This document shows positions 1 through 9,777 of a stretch of 64,000 nucleotides of DNA, in pieces. Below the pieces are notes generated by a model. That model was not told the DNA's origin. It searched no databases and was given only the letters and a program-made list of their open reading frames with translations. The DNA comes from UBA1930 sp943371535 (GTDB lineage Bacteria; Bacteroidota; Bacteroidia; Chitinophagales; Chitinophagaceae): contig CALRVE020000013.1 of NCBI GenBank assembly GCA_943371535.1, forward strand, positions 1 to 64,000. The letters are read 5' to 3'. Every line of letters begins with the position of its first letter. The first letter of the stretch is position 1. The position numbers and the translations under genes were made by a program.

Positions 1-785
1 AAAGCATTATTTTCTTTAAAAAATTGCGGCAAGTATAAGTTTTTCCTTCCTTCATAGCATTGTTGATCAAAATCAATTGCCCTGAATCTGTATTGATAAT
101 TCAACACATCGGGTGTAATATTTACAATAAAATTATAACTCCTCATATCACCTAATAATTGAGCAAAACAACGTGTATTAAACTTCACAAATTCTTTAGC
201 CAAGCGTATTTGATTGGTTTCTGGTTTATGTAAATAATCTTTAATAAAAATATCTCCTGGTATACCTGGAATATGTTCTTCAACTAAAGTGTTGTTATTG
301 GTAAAATAAGTAATTCTATTGGGCGATAAAAGGTGCTCTAATTCTAATCCAAAAACCCTGCTTGTATCGGCTCGTTTTATATAATAATGGTCATAATTAT
401 CATTAAACTTATTAATAATTCGTATTCTAAATGGTTGGCTATTGCCAAAATAACAAAAGTCAATAGCGGCAACTTCTAAATTTTGGATGTATTCTAAATC
501 GCCTTTGGTTTTTAAAATAGCATAATTTTTAATCAAGTTTTCCTTGAGTAATTGCCATTCGTACATATCGTACGAAACTCTTTCCCAAGAAGAATCTTTT
601 AAACCATCTTTACTTTTTATGGGTGTTGTATAAATAAAGCGTTGTAAATCTTCATAAGCAGCTGGCAAATCAACTTCTCTACCATATTTTCTAAGGTATT
701 TACGCAAATGTGGTGTTACAGGAAAAATGGGTTTTTTCTTGCTAGGTCTATCTGTGTGTATATTTTCTGCACTTTCGTTAATCAT
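1..785 (-). CDS. hypothetical protein, possible kinase-like fold, 3' end outside window
   Basis: The frame opens with ATG at 785 and stays open to base 1, so about 261 residues are visible and the C-terminus is missing. It starts 5 bases after the stop of the DUF2130 gene, so the two are probably one operon. I do not recognise the family. The C-terminal visible part contains LLGDMRSYNFIV, then about 15 residues later RAIDFDQQCY. That spacing resembles the catalytic loop (D...N) followed by the metal-binding Asp of protein-kinase-like phosphotransferases; this is inference from a pattern only. There is no signal peptide or membrane segment, so it should be cytosolic. The N-terminus is charged and rich in Lys/Arg/Glu. 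Confidence 0.7.
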   Translation of the reverse strand, partial: MINESAENIHTDRPSKKKPIFPVTPHLRKYLRKYGREVDLPAAYEDLQRFIYTTPIKSKDGLKDSSWERVSYDMYEWQLLKENLIKNYAILKTKGDLEYIQNLEVAAIDFCYFGNSQPFRIRIINKFNDNYDHYYIKRADTSRVFGLELEHLLSPNRITYFTNNNTLVEEHIPGIPGDIFIKDYLHKPETNQIRLAKEFVKFNTRCFAQLLGDMRSYNFIVNITPDVLNYQYRFRAIDFDQQCYEGRKNLYLPQFFKENNA

Positions 786-790
786 ACTAT

Positions 791-2062
791 TTATTCTAAA
801 AGTAAAGTATCATCATTATCTAAAATATTCAAATTTACTGCATCGGCACCTGCAATACCTTCAATTGAGCCTCTAATATGTGCAGCATTGAGTAAAACTT
901 TTTCTAGTTGCTTTTCTCTTGCTTTCCAAAGTTTTTCCATGGCATCTCTTTCTTTTTGTATAGAGAGTCTCATGCTCATAAAACCTTCACGTATAGCTTT
1001 CCATTGTTCACTAAATTCATTGCCAATAAGGTAATCGTATAACATTACCATTTTATCTCCTTTGTTTTCTTGGCTTTTTCTTGCATCAAAAACTTTCAAT
1101 AATCCATTGCGTAGCAATAAAACTACACTACGTACTTCGGTAAATGTACAAATGTAAACACCCTCTTTTTCGCCAAAACGTTCCATGTCTTTAGGTAAAG
1201 CTTGGGTAACAATTACAGCAACATCGGTACCTAAATTTCGCATGTCGATTTTTAATTTCTCAATCCAATCGTTGGTAAAATCTTTGGTACGTTTACTTTC
1301 AAAAATAATTTTACCTACTTCGGTACCAAATTGGTTTCGTACAGTTTGTATACAATCGGCACCACGAACCCCTTTTCCTACTGGTTCAACTTTATCAAAC
1401 GGAAAAGTAGATTGTAATAATTCTTCTAATAACAATTCTTGAACTTCACCTTGTAATTGCATAGAGCCTTGCTCGGCCTTACGTTTCATTTCATCTACCA
1501 ACTTTTTTTGGTCTTCTATTTGCTTTTCAAGTTCTCTCGTTTTTAATTGAAATTCTTGCTCTTTCAACTGTAATTTATCGCTTTCTTCTTTTTGTAATTG
1601 TTCTTTTAGTTTTTCTCTTTCTTGCATTAATTGGCGTTGCAAAGTCAATTGCATTTCGGCTTCTTTCTCTTTTAATGCTTGTTCTTTTTGTAAGAATTCT
1701 AATTCTTTTTGACGAGCCATTTTCAACTTTTGTTCTTTCTCTGCATCTGCTTCTTGCAGCATTTTTAGTTGATTTTCAAAATCGGCAGCTATAGTTTTAC
1801 GTAAGCTTTCTTGAAGTTCTTGTTGTAGTTTTTGTTTTTCGGCAGCCATTCTATTATTCAATTCTTCTTCTTTGCTTTGTAGTTGTTTTTGAAAAACTTG
1901 TTCGGCTTTTTTGAGTTCTTCTTCTTTCGATTTTTTAAATTCAAGCATTTGATGCCTTAGTTCATTCTTTTCTTTTTCAATATTCTCTTTCAATTCATCG
2001 TTCAATGCTTCTTCTAATGGAAATTCAAAATTGCAACTTGGACATTTTATATTCGTAGCCAT
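791..2062 (-). CDS. DUF2130 domain-containing coiled-coil protein
   Basis: This 423-residue protein has three parts. Residues 1-20 hold a single CPSC pair in a short zinc-ribbon-like start. Residues 20-205 are almost unbroken Glu/Lys/Gln-rich heptads, a long coiled coil. Residues 205-420 match the DUF2130 core (GKGVRGADCIQTVRNQFG, then KIIFESKRTKDF and IVTQALPKDM). The core looks like a restriction-endonuclease-type fold (a conserved D, then ESKRTK with a Lys-containing strand), so a nucleic-acid role is possible, but the function of this family is not established. No membrane segment. The downstream gene starts 5 bases after its stop. The start ATG at 2062 gives the expected MATxIKCPxC opening. 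Confidence 0.85.
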   Translation of the reverse strand: MATNIKCPSCNFEFPLEEALNDELKENIEKEKNELRHQMLEFKKSKEEELKKAEQVFQKQLQSKEEELNNRMAAEKQKLQQELQESLRKTIAADFENQLKMLQEADAEKEQKLKMARQKELEFLQKEQALKEKEAEMQLTLQRQLMQEREKLKEQLQKEESDKLQLKEQEFQLKTRELEKQIEDQKKLVDEMKRKAEQGSMQLQGEVQELLLEELLQSTFPFDKVEPVGKGVRGADCIQTVRNQFGTEVGKIIFESKRTKDFTNDWIEKLKIDMRNLGTDVAVIVTQALPKDMERFGEKEGVYICTFTEVRSVVLLLRNGLLKVFDARKSQENKGDKMVMLYDYLIGNEFSEQWKAIREGFMSMRLSIQKERDAMEKLWKAREKQLEKVLLNAAHIRGSIEGIAGADAVNLNILDNDDTLLLE

Positions 2063-2277
2063 TGATGTTTATTTTCTACAAAGTAATGGTAAAGGTTTAA
2101 TTTTTAAAACTGTTTTGATTGGAACTCGAAATAAACTGATTAAACAAATTGCACTAACTACCTGAATGCAACTAATTGAAGGTTTAGTTTCATCAACTCA
2201 ACTTATCCCGTTTAAAACTGTTTAAATTTGCTACTCGTAACGAATAAAATGAAGTTGTTGCGAAAAGTAATTAAGAG

Positions 2278-4395
2278 ATGATAAAACTGTACCCAGAATC
2301 GGCTTTAACTCAACTAGAATTCGATAAAATTAAATTGCTTTTAGTAGAGCATTGTAAAACAGCATATGCTAAAGCAAAAGCAGAAAATTTACGCATTCAT
2401 ACTCGTAAAGATTATATTGATATTGAATTAAGACAAACCTACGAATACAAATTATTGTTGTTGCAAGCACAATATTTTCCCAACGATTTTTCTTTAAACC
2501 TTTCTAAAGAAATTAAACTACTTGGCATTCCTGGTGCAACTTTGAAAGAAGATGAACTGATGGACGTAAAGCGTTTGGCAGAAAACATGAGCAATATTTT
2601 TCGTTGGTTTGATGCCGAACGAAGAATGGCTTACAGTTCTTTAGCTCAAGTGATTGAACATAGCTATTACGAAAAAGCCATTCAAGAAATTATTGAAGTA
2701 GTTTTAGATGAGCATGGCTCTGTAAAAGACAATGCTAGTGCCGATTTGCAAAAGATTAGGATGAACCTATACAAAAAAAGGAATGAGTTAAGACGAACTT
2801 TTGAAAAGGTATTACAAAAATTAGCTAAAGCAGGTTATTCGGCTGATATTGATGAAAGTTTTAGCAGTGGAAGAAGAGTAGTGGCAGTTTTTGCTGAACA
2901 TAAACGCCAAGTAAAAGGTATTTTACATGGCGAAAGTGATAGCCGTAAAACAGCATTTATAGAACCCGAGGAAACAATAGAATTAAACAATGAAGTATAT
3001 TCATTAGAAGGAGAGGAGCGTAGAGAAATTTTACGCATTTTAAAAGATCTTACTGCAAAACTTAGTGTTTATGCACCTTTACTTACTACCTATTTGCAAA
3101 TGGTGGGTGAATTTGATTTTATAAAAGCCAAAGCAAAATTGGCCATTGATGTAAATGGTGAGTTGCCCAATGTGTTGGATAAAGCTCATATTGATTTAAA
3201 AGAGGCCTATCATCCATTACTTTTTTTGTACAATAAAAACAGCAATAAAAAAACGATACCTGTAAGTTTAAAGTTAGACGATAAAAGTAGAATCTTAGTA
3301 ATTAGTGGTCCAAATGCAGGCGGTAAAACAGTTTCTATGAAAACCATTGGGCTTAACCAACTAATGTTACAAAGTGGTTTATTGGTGCCTGTTCATCCAA
3401 CGTCTTCGATGGGAATTTTTAAACAATTATTTATTCATATTGGCGATACTCAAAGTATTGAGTTTGAGTTAAGTACTTACTCAAGTCATTTAATGCACAT
3501 GAAGCATTTTATTGAAGTAGCCAATGGTAAAACCATGTTTTTTATTGATGAATTAGGTAGTGGTAGTGATCCTAATTTAGGTGGTGCATTTGCCGAAGTA
3601 ATTATGGAAGAATTATGCCGACGACATGCAATGGGCATTGTTACTACCCATTATTTGAACTTAAAAGTAATGGCCAATCATACCCAAGGTATAATCAATG
3701 GTGCAATGGCATTTGATGAAAAAAATTTAATGCCTATGTATCAATTAACAGTTGGTAAGCCTGGCAGTAGTTACACTTTTGCCATTGCCGAAAGAATTGG
3801 CTTGCCTCAACACTTAATAAACAGAGCTAGAAAATTAGTTGACGATGAACACTTTCAGCTAGACAAATTATTAAACAACACCGAAAAAACCTTGCAAATT
3901 GTTGATAAAGAAAAGAAAGATTTACAACGTTTATTAAAAGAAAACGAACGTTTAAAAAAAGAAATGGAAGTTGTTTTAGATAAAGAAAGACATAGACAAC
4001 AAGTAGAGATTTTGCGACAGCAGAACAAAATTTCTGAAGATAGAATTGCTTACCTAAAAGACATGGAACGTAAGCTAAGACAAATTGTGTTAGACTGGAA
4101 AAAATCAGATAATAAGCAAGAAGTAATTAAGCATTTACAAGATTTACTCTTTAATAAAAAAGAACAAATTGTAGTAAATAAACTAGCTAAAAAAGTAGAT
4201 AATAAGTTTAAAGAACTAGCCCTATCTGTAGAAGTTGGATGTTTGGTGAAGTTGAAAAAAAACTATCAAGTGGGCGAAGTAAAAGAAATAAGAGGTAAAA
4301 GAGCTATTGTACAAATAGGAGCAATCCCAATGAATGTAGAATTAGCCGATTTGGTTGTTGTTGAGAAGCTAATTGCTGAAGATGCTAAAAAATGA
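2278..4395 (+). CDS. mutS2: MutS2-family ATPase lacking the Smr domain
   Basis: A 705-residue MutS2 family protein, implicated in DNA junction binding, recombination control or ribosome rescue depending on species. Residues 1-330 form the lever/clamp region. The ABC-type ATPase follows, with Walker A GPNAGGKT at 344-351 and Walker B FFIDELGSGSDP around 421-432 (D424, E425). A coiled coil spans about 530-640, and a small KOW-like beta domain (VGCLVKLKKNYQVGEV) occupies about 650-700. Well-studied MutS2 proteins (about 780 residues) continue into an Smr nuclease domain; here the stop comes directly after the KOW-like part, and I see no Smr coding in other frames downstream. It is a single-gene unit divergent from the DUF2130 gene. 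Confidence 0.9.
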   Translation: MIKLYPESALTQLEFDKIKLLLVEHCKTAYAKAKAENLRIHTRKDYIDIELRQTYEYKLLLLQAQYFPNDFSLNLSKEIKLLGIPGATLKEDELMDVKRLAENMSNIFRWFDAERRMAYSSLAQVIEHSYYEKAIQEIIEVVLDEHGSVKDNASADLQKIRMNLYKKRNELRRTFEKVLQKLAKAGYSADIDESFSSGRRVVAVFAEHKRQVKGILHGESDSRKTAFIEPEETIELNNEVYSLEGEERREILRILKDLTAKLSVYAPLLTTYLQMVGEFDFIKAKAKLAIDVNGELPNVLDKAHIDLKEAYHPLLFLYNKNSNKKTIPVSLKLDDKSRILVISGPNAGGKTVSMKTIGLNQLMLQSGLLVPVHPTSSMGIFKQLFIHIGDTQSIEFELSTYSSHLMHMKHFIEVANGKTMFFIDELGSGSDPNLGGAFAEVIMEELCRRHAMGIVTTHYLNLKVMANHTQGIINGAMAFDEKNLMPMYQLTVGKPGSSYTFAIAERIGLPQHLINRARKLVDDEHFQLDKLLNNTEKTLQIVDKEKKDLQRLLKENERLKKEMEVVLDKERHRQQVEILRQQNKISEDRIAYLKDMERKLRQIVLDWKKSDNKQEVIKHLQDLLFNKKEQIVVNKLAKKVDNKFKELALSVEVGCLVKLKKNYQVGEVKEIRGKRAIVQIGAIPMNVELADLVVVEKLIAEDAKK

Positions 4396-4479
4396 TGCAT
4401 TTAAACAACTTATGTACCGATATTTACGTTTAAGGTTTATTCATTCCATTTTCCTCTATTTAAATCTATTGTTTCTTAT

Positions 4480-7119
4480 ATGAATAATAATGATTTTCAG
4501 ACTACTTTTTCTGCTGAAAGTATATTAGAGGCATTCATGGCCGGTACACATGATTCATTTTTAGTGATTGATAACCACTTTACAGTTGTTTCTTTCAATA
4601 AAAATTATGAGCAATTTCATGCTCAATATTTTACTCAAAAAATAGAAGTTGGTAGTAATTACATCAATTTGTTAAAAGAAACGGTATTAAAAGATTTTTA
4701 TCAAGGATTAAAGCGTTTTAGTGACAATTATCAAGTACAACAATTCTCATGCAATATCAAAAATGTAATTAATGATGAAAATTATTGGTTCGATTTTGAA
4801 TTACATCCACTCAAAAATAGTGAAGGAAACTGCATTGGTATAGGTATTGGAATTTTTGATTCCACTAGTAGGCATCAATCTATACATCAACTTAAAAAAA
4901 GTGAAGAGTTATTTAAAGCTTTAGTAGTAAACTCTACCGATGCATTTCAACTTACCAATGAAGAATTAAAAGTTGAGTATGTTTCGGATTCGGTTATTAA
5001 TGTAATTGGATACACCAAAGTGGAGTTAGAAGGCACACATTTTTTTAACCTAGTTCACCCCGACGATGCAGTTACAATTTCTACTTGGTTACATTGGTTA
5101 ATACATCATCCTAGTATAGTAAAATCGGTTGAGGTACGTATAAAAAATAAATTAGGTAATTGGATATTTATTGAAATCAATGGTAACAATATGTTGCAGG
5201 TTGATAAAATTGGAGCTATAGTAATGAACTATAGAGACATTCAAGCCAAAAAAATTGCCGATAATGCTTTGGCTTTAGCCGAGCAAAGAATGGGTTTGTT
5301 ACTTAACAATACCAAAGAATCTTTTATTATTGTGAATAGCAGATTAAGAGTGGTTACTTATAATAGAGCAGCACAAGAACATTCCCCATTTTTCTTTAGT
5401 CAAGAGTTGCAATCGGGTATTTCATTACTCGATTTAATAAGAGAAGGCGATATTGAAGATATTATTTACACATTTGAACAAGTGTTTGATGGTGTTGAAA
5501 CTGAACGTGAAACAAGTTATACCGATGATCATGATGTTTTGCATGTATACAATCACAGTTTTAGGCCTTTGTTTAGTGAAGATGATATTGTAGGGGTATT
5601 TATCACTTCAACCAATGTAACGGAGAAAAAGATTGCTGAAAATAAACTAAAGTTTAGCGAAGAAAGAAATAGAACCATTATACGAGAATCGTTTGATGCA
5701 ATGCTTATTAAAGATTACAATAATTGTATTGTAGAAGCATCGCCAGCAATTGAAAAAATTTTAGGTTACCAGCCTACTGAAATATTGGGACAACAATGTT
5801 TTCAATTTGTACATGAAGATTATAAGAATCAAGTACAAAATATTATTGATGAAATTAAAAGCACACCTGAAGCAGAAGGTTGCATTGATGTGCCTATTCA
5901 ACATAAAGAAGGACATTATGTGTGGATAGAAATGAAAGGCAAGAATATGTACCACAATAAACATATTCATGGCATGATAGTGATGATGAGAGATATTGAA
6001 GTACGAAAAAGAGCCGAAGATGAAGTATTGCTTTCAGAACAACGTTTTAAAGGCTTGGTACAAAGTGGTGCCGATATGATTTCTATTATTGATGAAGAAG
6101 GTTATGTAAAATATTCTAGCCCTACTGTTATCAATATTTTAGGCAATAATCCGGTTACCGATATTGGTAAAAATGTATTTGATTTTATTCATCCAAAAGA
6201 TGCAGATTGGACAAAAGCCACGTTTAATGCTATGTTAAGAGATGGTACAAGGCAAATGTATTTTGGACCTTATCGTTTTCCCAACTCAAAGAAAGAATAT
6301 CGTTGGTTAGAAACGGTGGTTACTAATTTGTACGATGACCCTGCTGTTCGTGGAATTGTAATTAATTCAAGAGATGTAACCGAAACCAAACGACTAAATG
6401 AAGAACAAAAAGCTTTAACAGAAGAGTTAATAAAAAATAACCAAGATTTACAACAGTTTTCGTTTATTACATCTCATAATTTAAGAGCCCCAGTAGCTAA
6501 TTTAATTAGTTTATTGCATTTATACGATAGAGAGCACCCTATTGAACCATTTAATAAAGTTTTGATTGAAAAGTTTGAAGAAGCTACCAATCAGTTAAAT
6601 GAAACCTTGAACGATTTGTTAGAAGTGTTGGTGTTAAAATCTAACACCAATATTAGTTTAGAAGTATTGAATTTACATGAAACGGTGAACCAAATTCAAC
6701 GAAATATTGAAAGTTTAATCAACCACCAACATGCCATAATTGAAACCAACTTTGAAACAGTAGATACAGTTATTTACAATAAATTGCATTTAGAAAGCAT
6801 ATTTTTAAACTTAATATCTAATGCCATTAAGTATCGTTCTCCCGATAGAGAACCCATCATTAAAATTACTACTTATACAGAAAAAAAATGGATTATAATT
6901 GAGTTCAAAGACAATGGAATAGGTATAGATTTAGCAAGATATCAAGATAGAATTTTTGGTTTATATCAACGTTTTCACACCGGAAAAGAAGGTAAAGGTT
7001 TGGGCTTATATATGATAAAAGCTCAAGTGATGGCAATGGGTGGAAAAATAGAAGTTGAAAGTGAATTACATCAAAGTACTACCTTTAAAGTGTATTTAAA
7101 AAACAATGACAAAGTTTAA
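4480..7119 (+). CDS. multi-PAS sensor histidine kinase
   Basis: This 879-residue cytosolic kinase has no transmembrane segment. Five PAS-like domains can be laid out at about 15-135, 145-262, 270-390, 395-515 and 520-640, most ending in the typical DxT/RD linker plus a short helix (for example IFDSTSRHQ, VMNYRDIQAKK, ITSTNVTEKK, VMMRDIEVRK, VINSRDVTETK). The phosphoacceptor helix is SHNLRAPVANL with His666. The ATPase domain shows the N box (NLISNAIKY), G1 (DNGIGIDL) and G2 (GKGLGLYMIK). The SHNLRAP box is the form common in Bacteroidota. The last 14 bases overlap the response regulator gene, so the two are translationally coupled and almost certainly partners. The signal is unknown; no haem- or flavin-specific PAS residue is obvious. 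Confidence 0.93.
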   Translation: MNNNDFQTTFSAESILEAFMAGTHDSFLVIDNHFTVVSFNKNYEQFHAQYFTQKIEVGSNYINLLKETVLKDFYQGLKRFSDNYQVQQFSCNIKNVINDENYWFDFELHPLKNSEGNCIGIGIGIFDSTSRHQSIHQLKKSEELFKALVVNSTDAFQLTNEELKVEYVSDSVINVIGYTKVELEGTHFFNLVHPDDAVTISTWLHWLIHHPSIVKSVEVRIKNKLGNWIFIEINGNNMLQVDKIGAIVMNYRDIQAKKIADNALALAEQRMGLLLNNTKESFIIVNSRLRVVTYNRAAQEHSPFFFSQELQSGISLLDLIREGDIEDIIYTFEQVFDGVETERETSYTDDHDVLHVYNHSFRPLFSEDDIVGVFITSTNVTEKKIAENKLKFSEERNRTIIRESFDAMLIKDYNNCIVEASPAIEKILGYQPTEILGQQCFQFVHEDYKNQVQNIIDEIKSTPEAEGCIDVPIQHKEGHYVWIEMKGKNMYHNKHIHGMIVMMRDIEVRKRAEDEVLLSEQRFKGLVQSGADMISIIDEEGYVKYSSPTVINILGNNPVTDIGKNVFDFIHPKDADWTKATFNAMLRDGTRQMYFGPYRFPNSKKEYRWLETVVTNLYDDPAVRGIVINSRDVTETKRLNEEQKALTEELIKNNQDLQQFSFITSHNLRAPVANLISLLHLYDREHPIEPFNKVLIEKFEEATNQLNETLNDLLEVLVLKSNTNISLEVLNLHETVNQIQRNIESLINHQHAIIETNFETVDTVIYNKLHLESIFLNLISNAIKYRSPDREPIIKITTYTEKKWIIIEFKDNGIGIDLARYQDRIFGLYQRFHTGKEGKGLGLYMIKAQVMAMGGKIEVESELHQSTTFKVYLKNNDKV

Positions 7120-7495
7120 TAAGGTTTTATTAATTGAAGACGACCCAATAACCATTATGGTTTGTGATAGAATTTTACAAATGAACCAATTTGGAGGTAC
7201 TGTTATTACCAAAACCAATGGTCAAGAAGCGATGCAGTATTTAAAAGAATTAATTGCACAAAATGAGCCCATACCCGAAATTATTTTCTTAGATATTAAT
7301 ATGCCAGTTATGAATGGTTGGGATTTTTTAAATGAATTAAACATTTTAAAAAATCAATTAACACATACTCCTAAAGTATATATGCTTTCCTCAACTGTAG
7401 ATCCAGAAGATACTAAGCGTTCAAAATATTATGATAACGTTGCTGGCTTTATTTCTAAGCCATTAAAAAAAGAACATTTAGATAGTATTGGATAG
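7106..7495 (+). CDS. single-domain response regulator (CheY-like receiver)
   Basis: A 129-residue stand-alone receiver with no output domain. It has the acidic pair E11/D12/D13 (LLIEDDP), the phosphoacceptor D63 in FLDINMPVMNG, the conserved Ser/Thr in MLSSTVDP and the Lys in FISKPLKKEHL. It overlaps the multi-PAS kinase by 14 bases and is most likely phosphorylated by it. Without an output domain it must act by protein contact or pass phosphate on. Such kinase plus lone-receiver pairs are frequent in Bacteroidota. It converges with the cupin gene, leaving a 10-base gap. Confidence 0.92.
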   Translation: MTKFNKVLLIEDDPITIMVCDRILQMNQFGGTVITKTNGQEAMQYLKELIAQNEPIPEIIFLDINMPVMNGWDFLNELNILKNQLTHTPKVYMLSSTVDPEDTKRSKYYDNVAGFISKPLKKEHLDSIG

Positions 7496-7505
7496 TGAAT
7501 GATAA

Positions 7506-7883
7506 TTATTCGTCATAACCACTTTTAATAACAGATAGTATCATTTTAAACTTTTCATTGGCATGAAAACAATGCACCGAATGTGCTGGAATAATTATAC
7601 CCGTACCCAACGGTAAATGATGTTCTACTTTATTAATGTTTACTTGAGCTGTGCCATGAATAATTTGTACATAAATATCAAAAGGACTAATTTTTTCAGA
7701 TAATTCTTCCCCTTCATAAAAAGACATAGCCGTAATATTACCAGTTGATTTTTTGATAATTGTTTTGCTTAAAACTGCATTGGGTATGTATTCAACAATT
7801 TCAACAATGATGTGAGAAACTGATTTTTCTAACTCTAAAAAACTGTTATTCAAATTCGAATTAAGTCTGTTTGTATTTTCCAT
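7506..7883 (-). CDS. cupin domain protein
   Basis: A 125-residue small cupin. The frame can be extended to a TTG at 7925, but the first ATG (7883, MENTNRLNSNL) gives a more natural start. The core runs from NAVLSKTIIKKSTGNITAMSF through the first cupin box region (GEELSEKISPFDIYVQIIHGTAQV) and the second (HHLPLGTGIIIPAHSVHCFHAN). The first box lacks the usual HxH, having S/F/D there, while His residues are kept in the second (AHSVHCFHA), so metal binding may be altered. Proteins of this sort are often annotated as sensors or stress proteins; substrate unknown. Single gene, convergent with the response regulator. Confidence 0.75.
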   Translation of the reverse strand: MENTNRLNSNLNNSFLELEKSVSHIIVEIVEYIPNAVLSKTIIKKSTGNITAMSFYEGEELSEKISPFDIYVQIIHGTAQVNINKVEHHLPLGTGIIIPAHSVHCFHANEKFKMILSVIKSGYDE

Positions 7884-8461
7884 TTGATAATGTGTTAATT
7901 TTAAAGATAGTTGTTTTAAAACCAATTAAAATATAAAAATTATTTCTGCTGAGTATTTTCTTTTACTACTAATCGTTTATACTAAATTTATTTCTAATAT
8001 ACTTTTTGATGATTGGGGCTTTCAGCAATTGAATATTTATAATCAGTTGTTTTTGCTTTTCGTTGCAAGTTACCATTGCATGGTAAGCTTTCCACTTCAA
8101 TCAAGCAGCCCATCAACTTTGAATATAAATGTTACATTTATTGCCAAAGGAAATACATAGATTCTCATATAGCCAACAACTCTTTTGAGTTCTAATTAAT
8201 TCTTTCATTTAATTAAGTATTTCAAGTGTTTAATTATTAGATTCACTCACATACAGAATTCAGAAAACCTGTATTTTTTTTCAAACTAGAGGGATATTTT
8301 ATTCAGACTTTAGTTGGGTGAGTTATTCAATAATGGCTTCATTTATCTTTATACTGTAACGATTGTGAATGCTTAATTTTATTTCTTTTATTTGAATAAA
8401 TGCTTACTTATTAAATATGATACACTCGTTATAGATTCAATTGATTTTTAAATTAAATTCT
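7884..8461. other. 578-bp non-coding gap between divergent genes
   Basis: No credible coding frame on either strand. It lies between the cupin start (minus) and the glucanase start (plus), so it should hold both promoters, but I cannot point to a convincing TAnnTTTG box. The one ordered element is the inverted repeat TACCAT-tgc-ATGGTA at 8071-8085, a possible operator. Confidence 0.6.
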
Positions 8462-9682
8462 ATGCGATTATCTCAACTTGCTATCTCTATCTTATTGCTT
8501 TCATCTGTGGCATGTAAAAAATCTACCGATACTACAACTGCACCTCCAACTGGTGGGGGAACTGGTACAGGTGTTGGTAATACACAGCCTTTTACAGGTA
8601 CAAGTAATAAATTGGTGGTATCTACAGCTTTAAACTTATCAACCTCATGGATTGAATTAGGTGAAGACACTGTGTTTACTCAAATTCCAGTGTCTACAGG
8701 TTTATTTAAAAACATGCCAACAGGTTTTGACAATAAAATATTGTCTCTCTTTTTACCCAAAGGTTATATGGCTGTTTTTGCAGTGAACGAAGATGGCTCT
8801 GGTGAATCATCTACTTTTGTGGCAATTGATAGTGCTGTAAGAGTTAACTTACCAACAAGATTACGTAATAATATTTCATACATCCGCTATATTAAAATAA
8901 ACAATCCCAATAAAAAAGGAACTTGTAGTGTAACTGAAACTACTGTAACTGCTTTAGCTTCTGAGTGGTATTATGGTTGGAGTTTAGACAAAAATTCTTT
9001 TACCAATCAACAATATGTTCCAATGACATGGGGGCGAACTTCTGCAACAGATCTAAATGTGTTGAACTTGATTAACAGAAAAGATATAGATCATTTATTG
9101 TCTTTTAACGAGCCCGATAATACTGCCCAAGCAAATATTAGTGTAGATACTGCAATTGCACGTTATAGAGTAATGTTAAGAACAGGATTAAGACTAGGAA
9201 GCCCTGCTTGTAAAGAAGAAAATACTTTTGGTACTGGTGGTAAATGGTTACCTACGTTTATGGCACAAGCACAAACTTTAAGAATGAGAGTAGATCATAT
9301 TGCCATTCATTGGTACGATTGGGGAAATTTTAGCAACAATCAAGCAACTGATTCTTTAACTGCTGAAAGAGTGTTCCAAAGATTTCAAAGCTTTATTCAA
9401 AACACAAGAAGTGCTTATCCAAACATGCCCATTTGGATTACAGAATACAATGCCAATGTAAATAGAAGCTCAATTACAGTTCAAAAATATTTTATGAAAT
9501 TATCGAGTGAATGGTTAAATACATTGCCATACATTGAGCGTTATTCATTCTTCTTTGAGCATAATTATCCTGCTGTAACAACGCCAGGTGTATTATCAGA
9601 ATTGGGAGCATATTGGAAGAGTTTACCAAGCACAAAATCATTTAGTGGTAATATTTTCGGCGATGCAATTTTGATTCGATAA
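8462..9682 (+). CDS. secreted lipoprotein glycoside hydrolase, GH128 / Asl1-like catalytic core
   Basis: A 406-residue exported enzyme. I chose the ATG at 8462 over an upstream TTG at 8441 because it gives a clean lipoprotein signal: MRLSQLAISILLLSSVAC, with the lipobox Cys18 followed by KKS. A Thr/Gly-rich linker (to about 40) and a small beta-rich region (45-150) precede a TIM-barrel catalytic core. The core carries WYYGWS, FNEPDN (likely acid/base E217), HIAIHWYDWG and WITEYN (likely nucleophile E328), and ends with YSFFFEH. This pattern matches Glyco_hydro_cc (GH128) endo-beta-1,3-glucanases. Probably anchored in the outer membrane or periplasm to attack beta-1,3-glucans of algae, fungi or EPS. 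Followed directly by a hairpin terminator. Confidence 0.85.
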   Translation: MRLSQLAISILLLSSVACKKSTDTTTAPPTGGGTGTGVGNTQPFTGTSNKLVVSTALNLSTSWIELGEDTVFTQIPVSTGLFKNMPTGFDNKILSLFLPKGYMAVFAVNEDGSGESSTFVAIDSAVRVNLPTRLRNNISYIRYIKINNPNKKGTCSVTETTVTALASEWYYGWSLDKNSFTNQQYVPMTWGRTSATDLNVLNLINRKDIDHLLSFNEPDNTAQANISVDTAIARYRVMLRTGLRLGSPACKEENTFGTGGKWLPTFMAQAQTLRMRVDHIAIHWYDWGNFSNNQATDSLTAERVFQRFQSFIQNTRSAYPNMPIWITEYNANVNRSSITVQKYFMKLSSEWLNTLPYIERYSFFFEHNYPAVTTPGVLSELGAYWKSLPSTKSFSGNIFGDAILIR

Positions 9683-9701
9683 TTAAAGCATTTGTAATAC
9701 T

Positions 9702-9733
9702 AAAAAGCTTCATCTAAAAAGTGAAGCTTTTTT
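9702..9733 (+). terminator. rho-independent terminator of the GH128 gene
   Basis: Stem AAGCTTCA / TGAAGCTT with a 9-base loop, followed by TTTTTT, starting about 20 bases after the glucanase stop. The A-run upstream would let it work weakly on the other strand too. Confidence 0.85.
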
Positions 9734-9777
9734 ATGTAGTTACTTGGATTGTTTTAGAAAAAGTTTTTTTAATAGTA

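Noticed and set aside
8441..8461. TTG start adding seven residues to the glucanase
   Set aside because: It would put a hydrophilic/hydrophobic leader before a clean lipoprotein signal that starts at ATG 8462.
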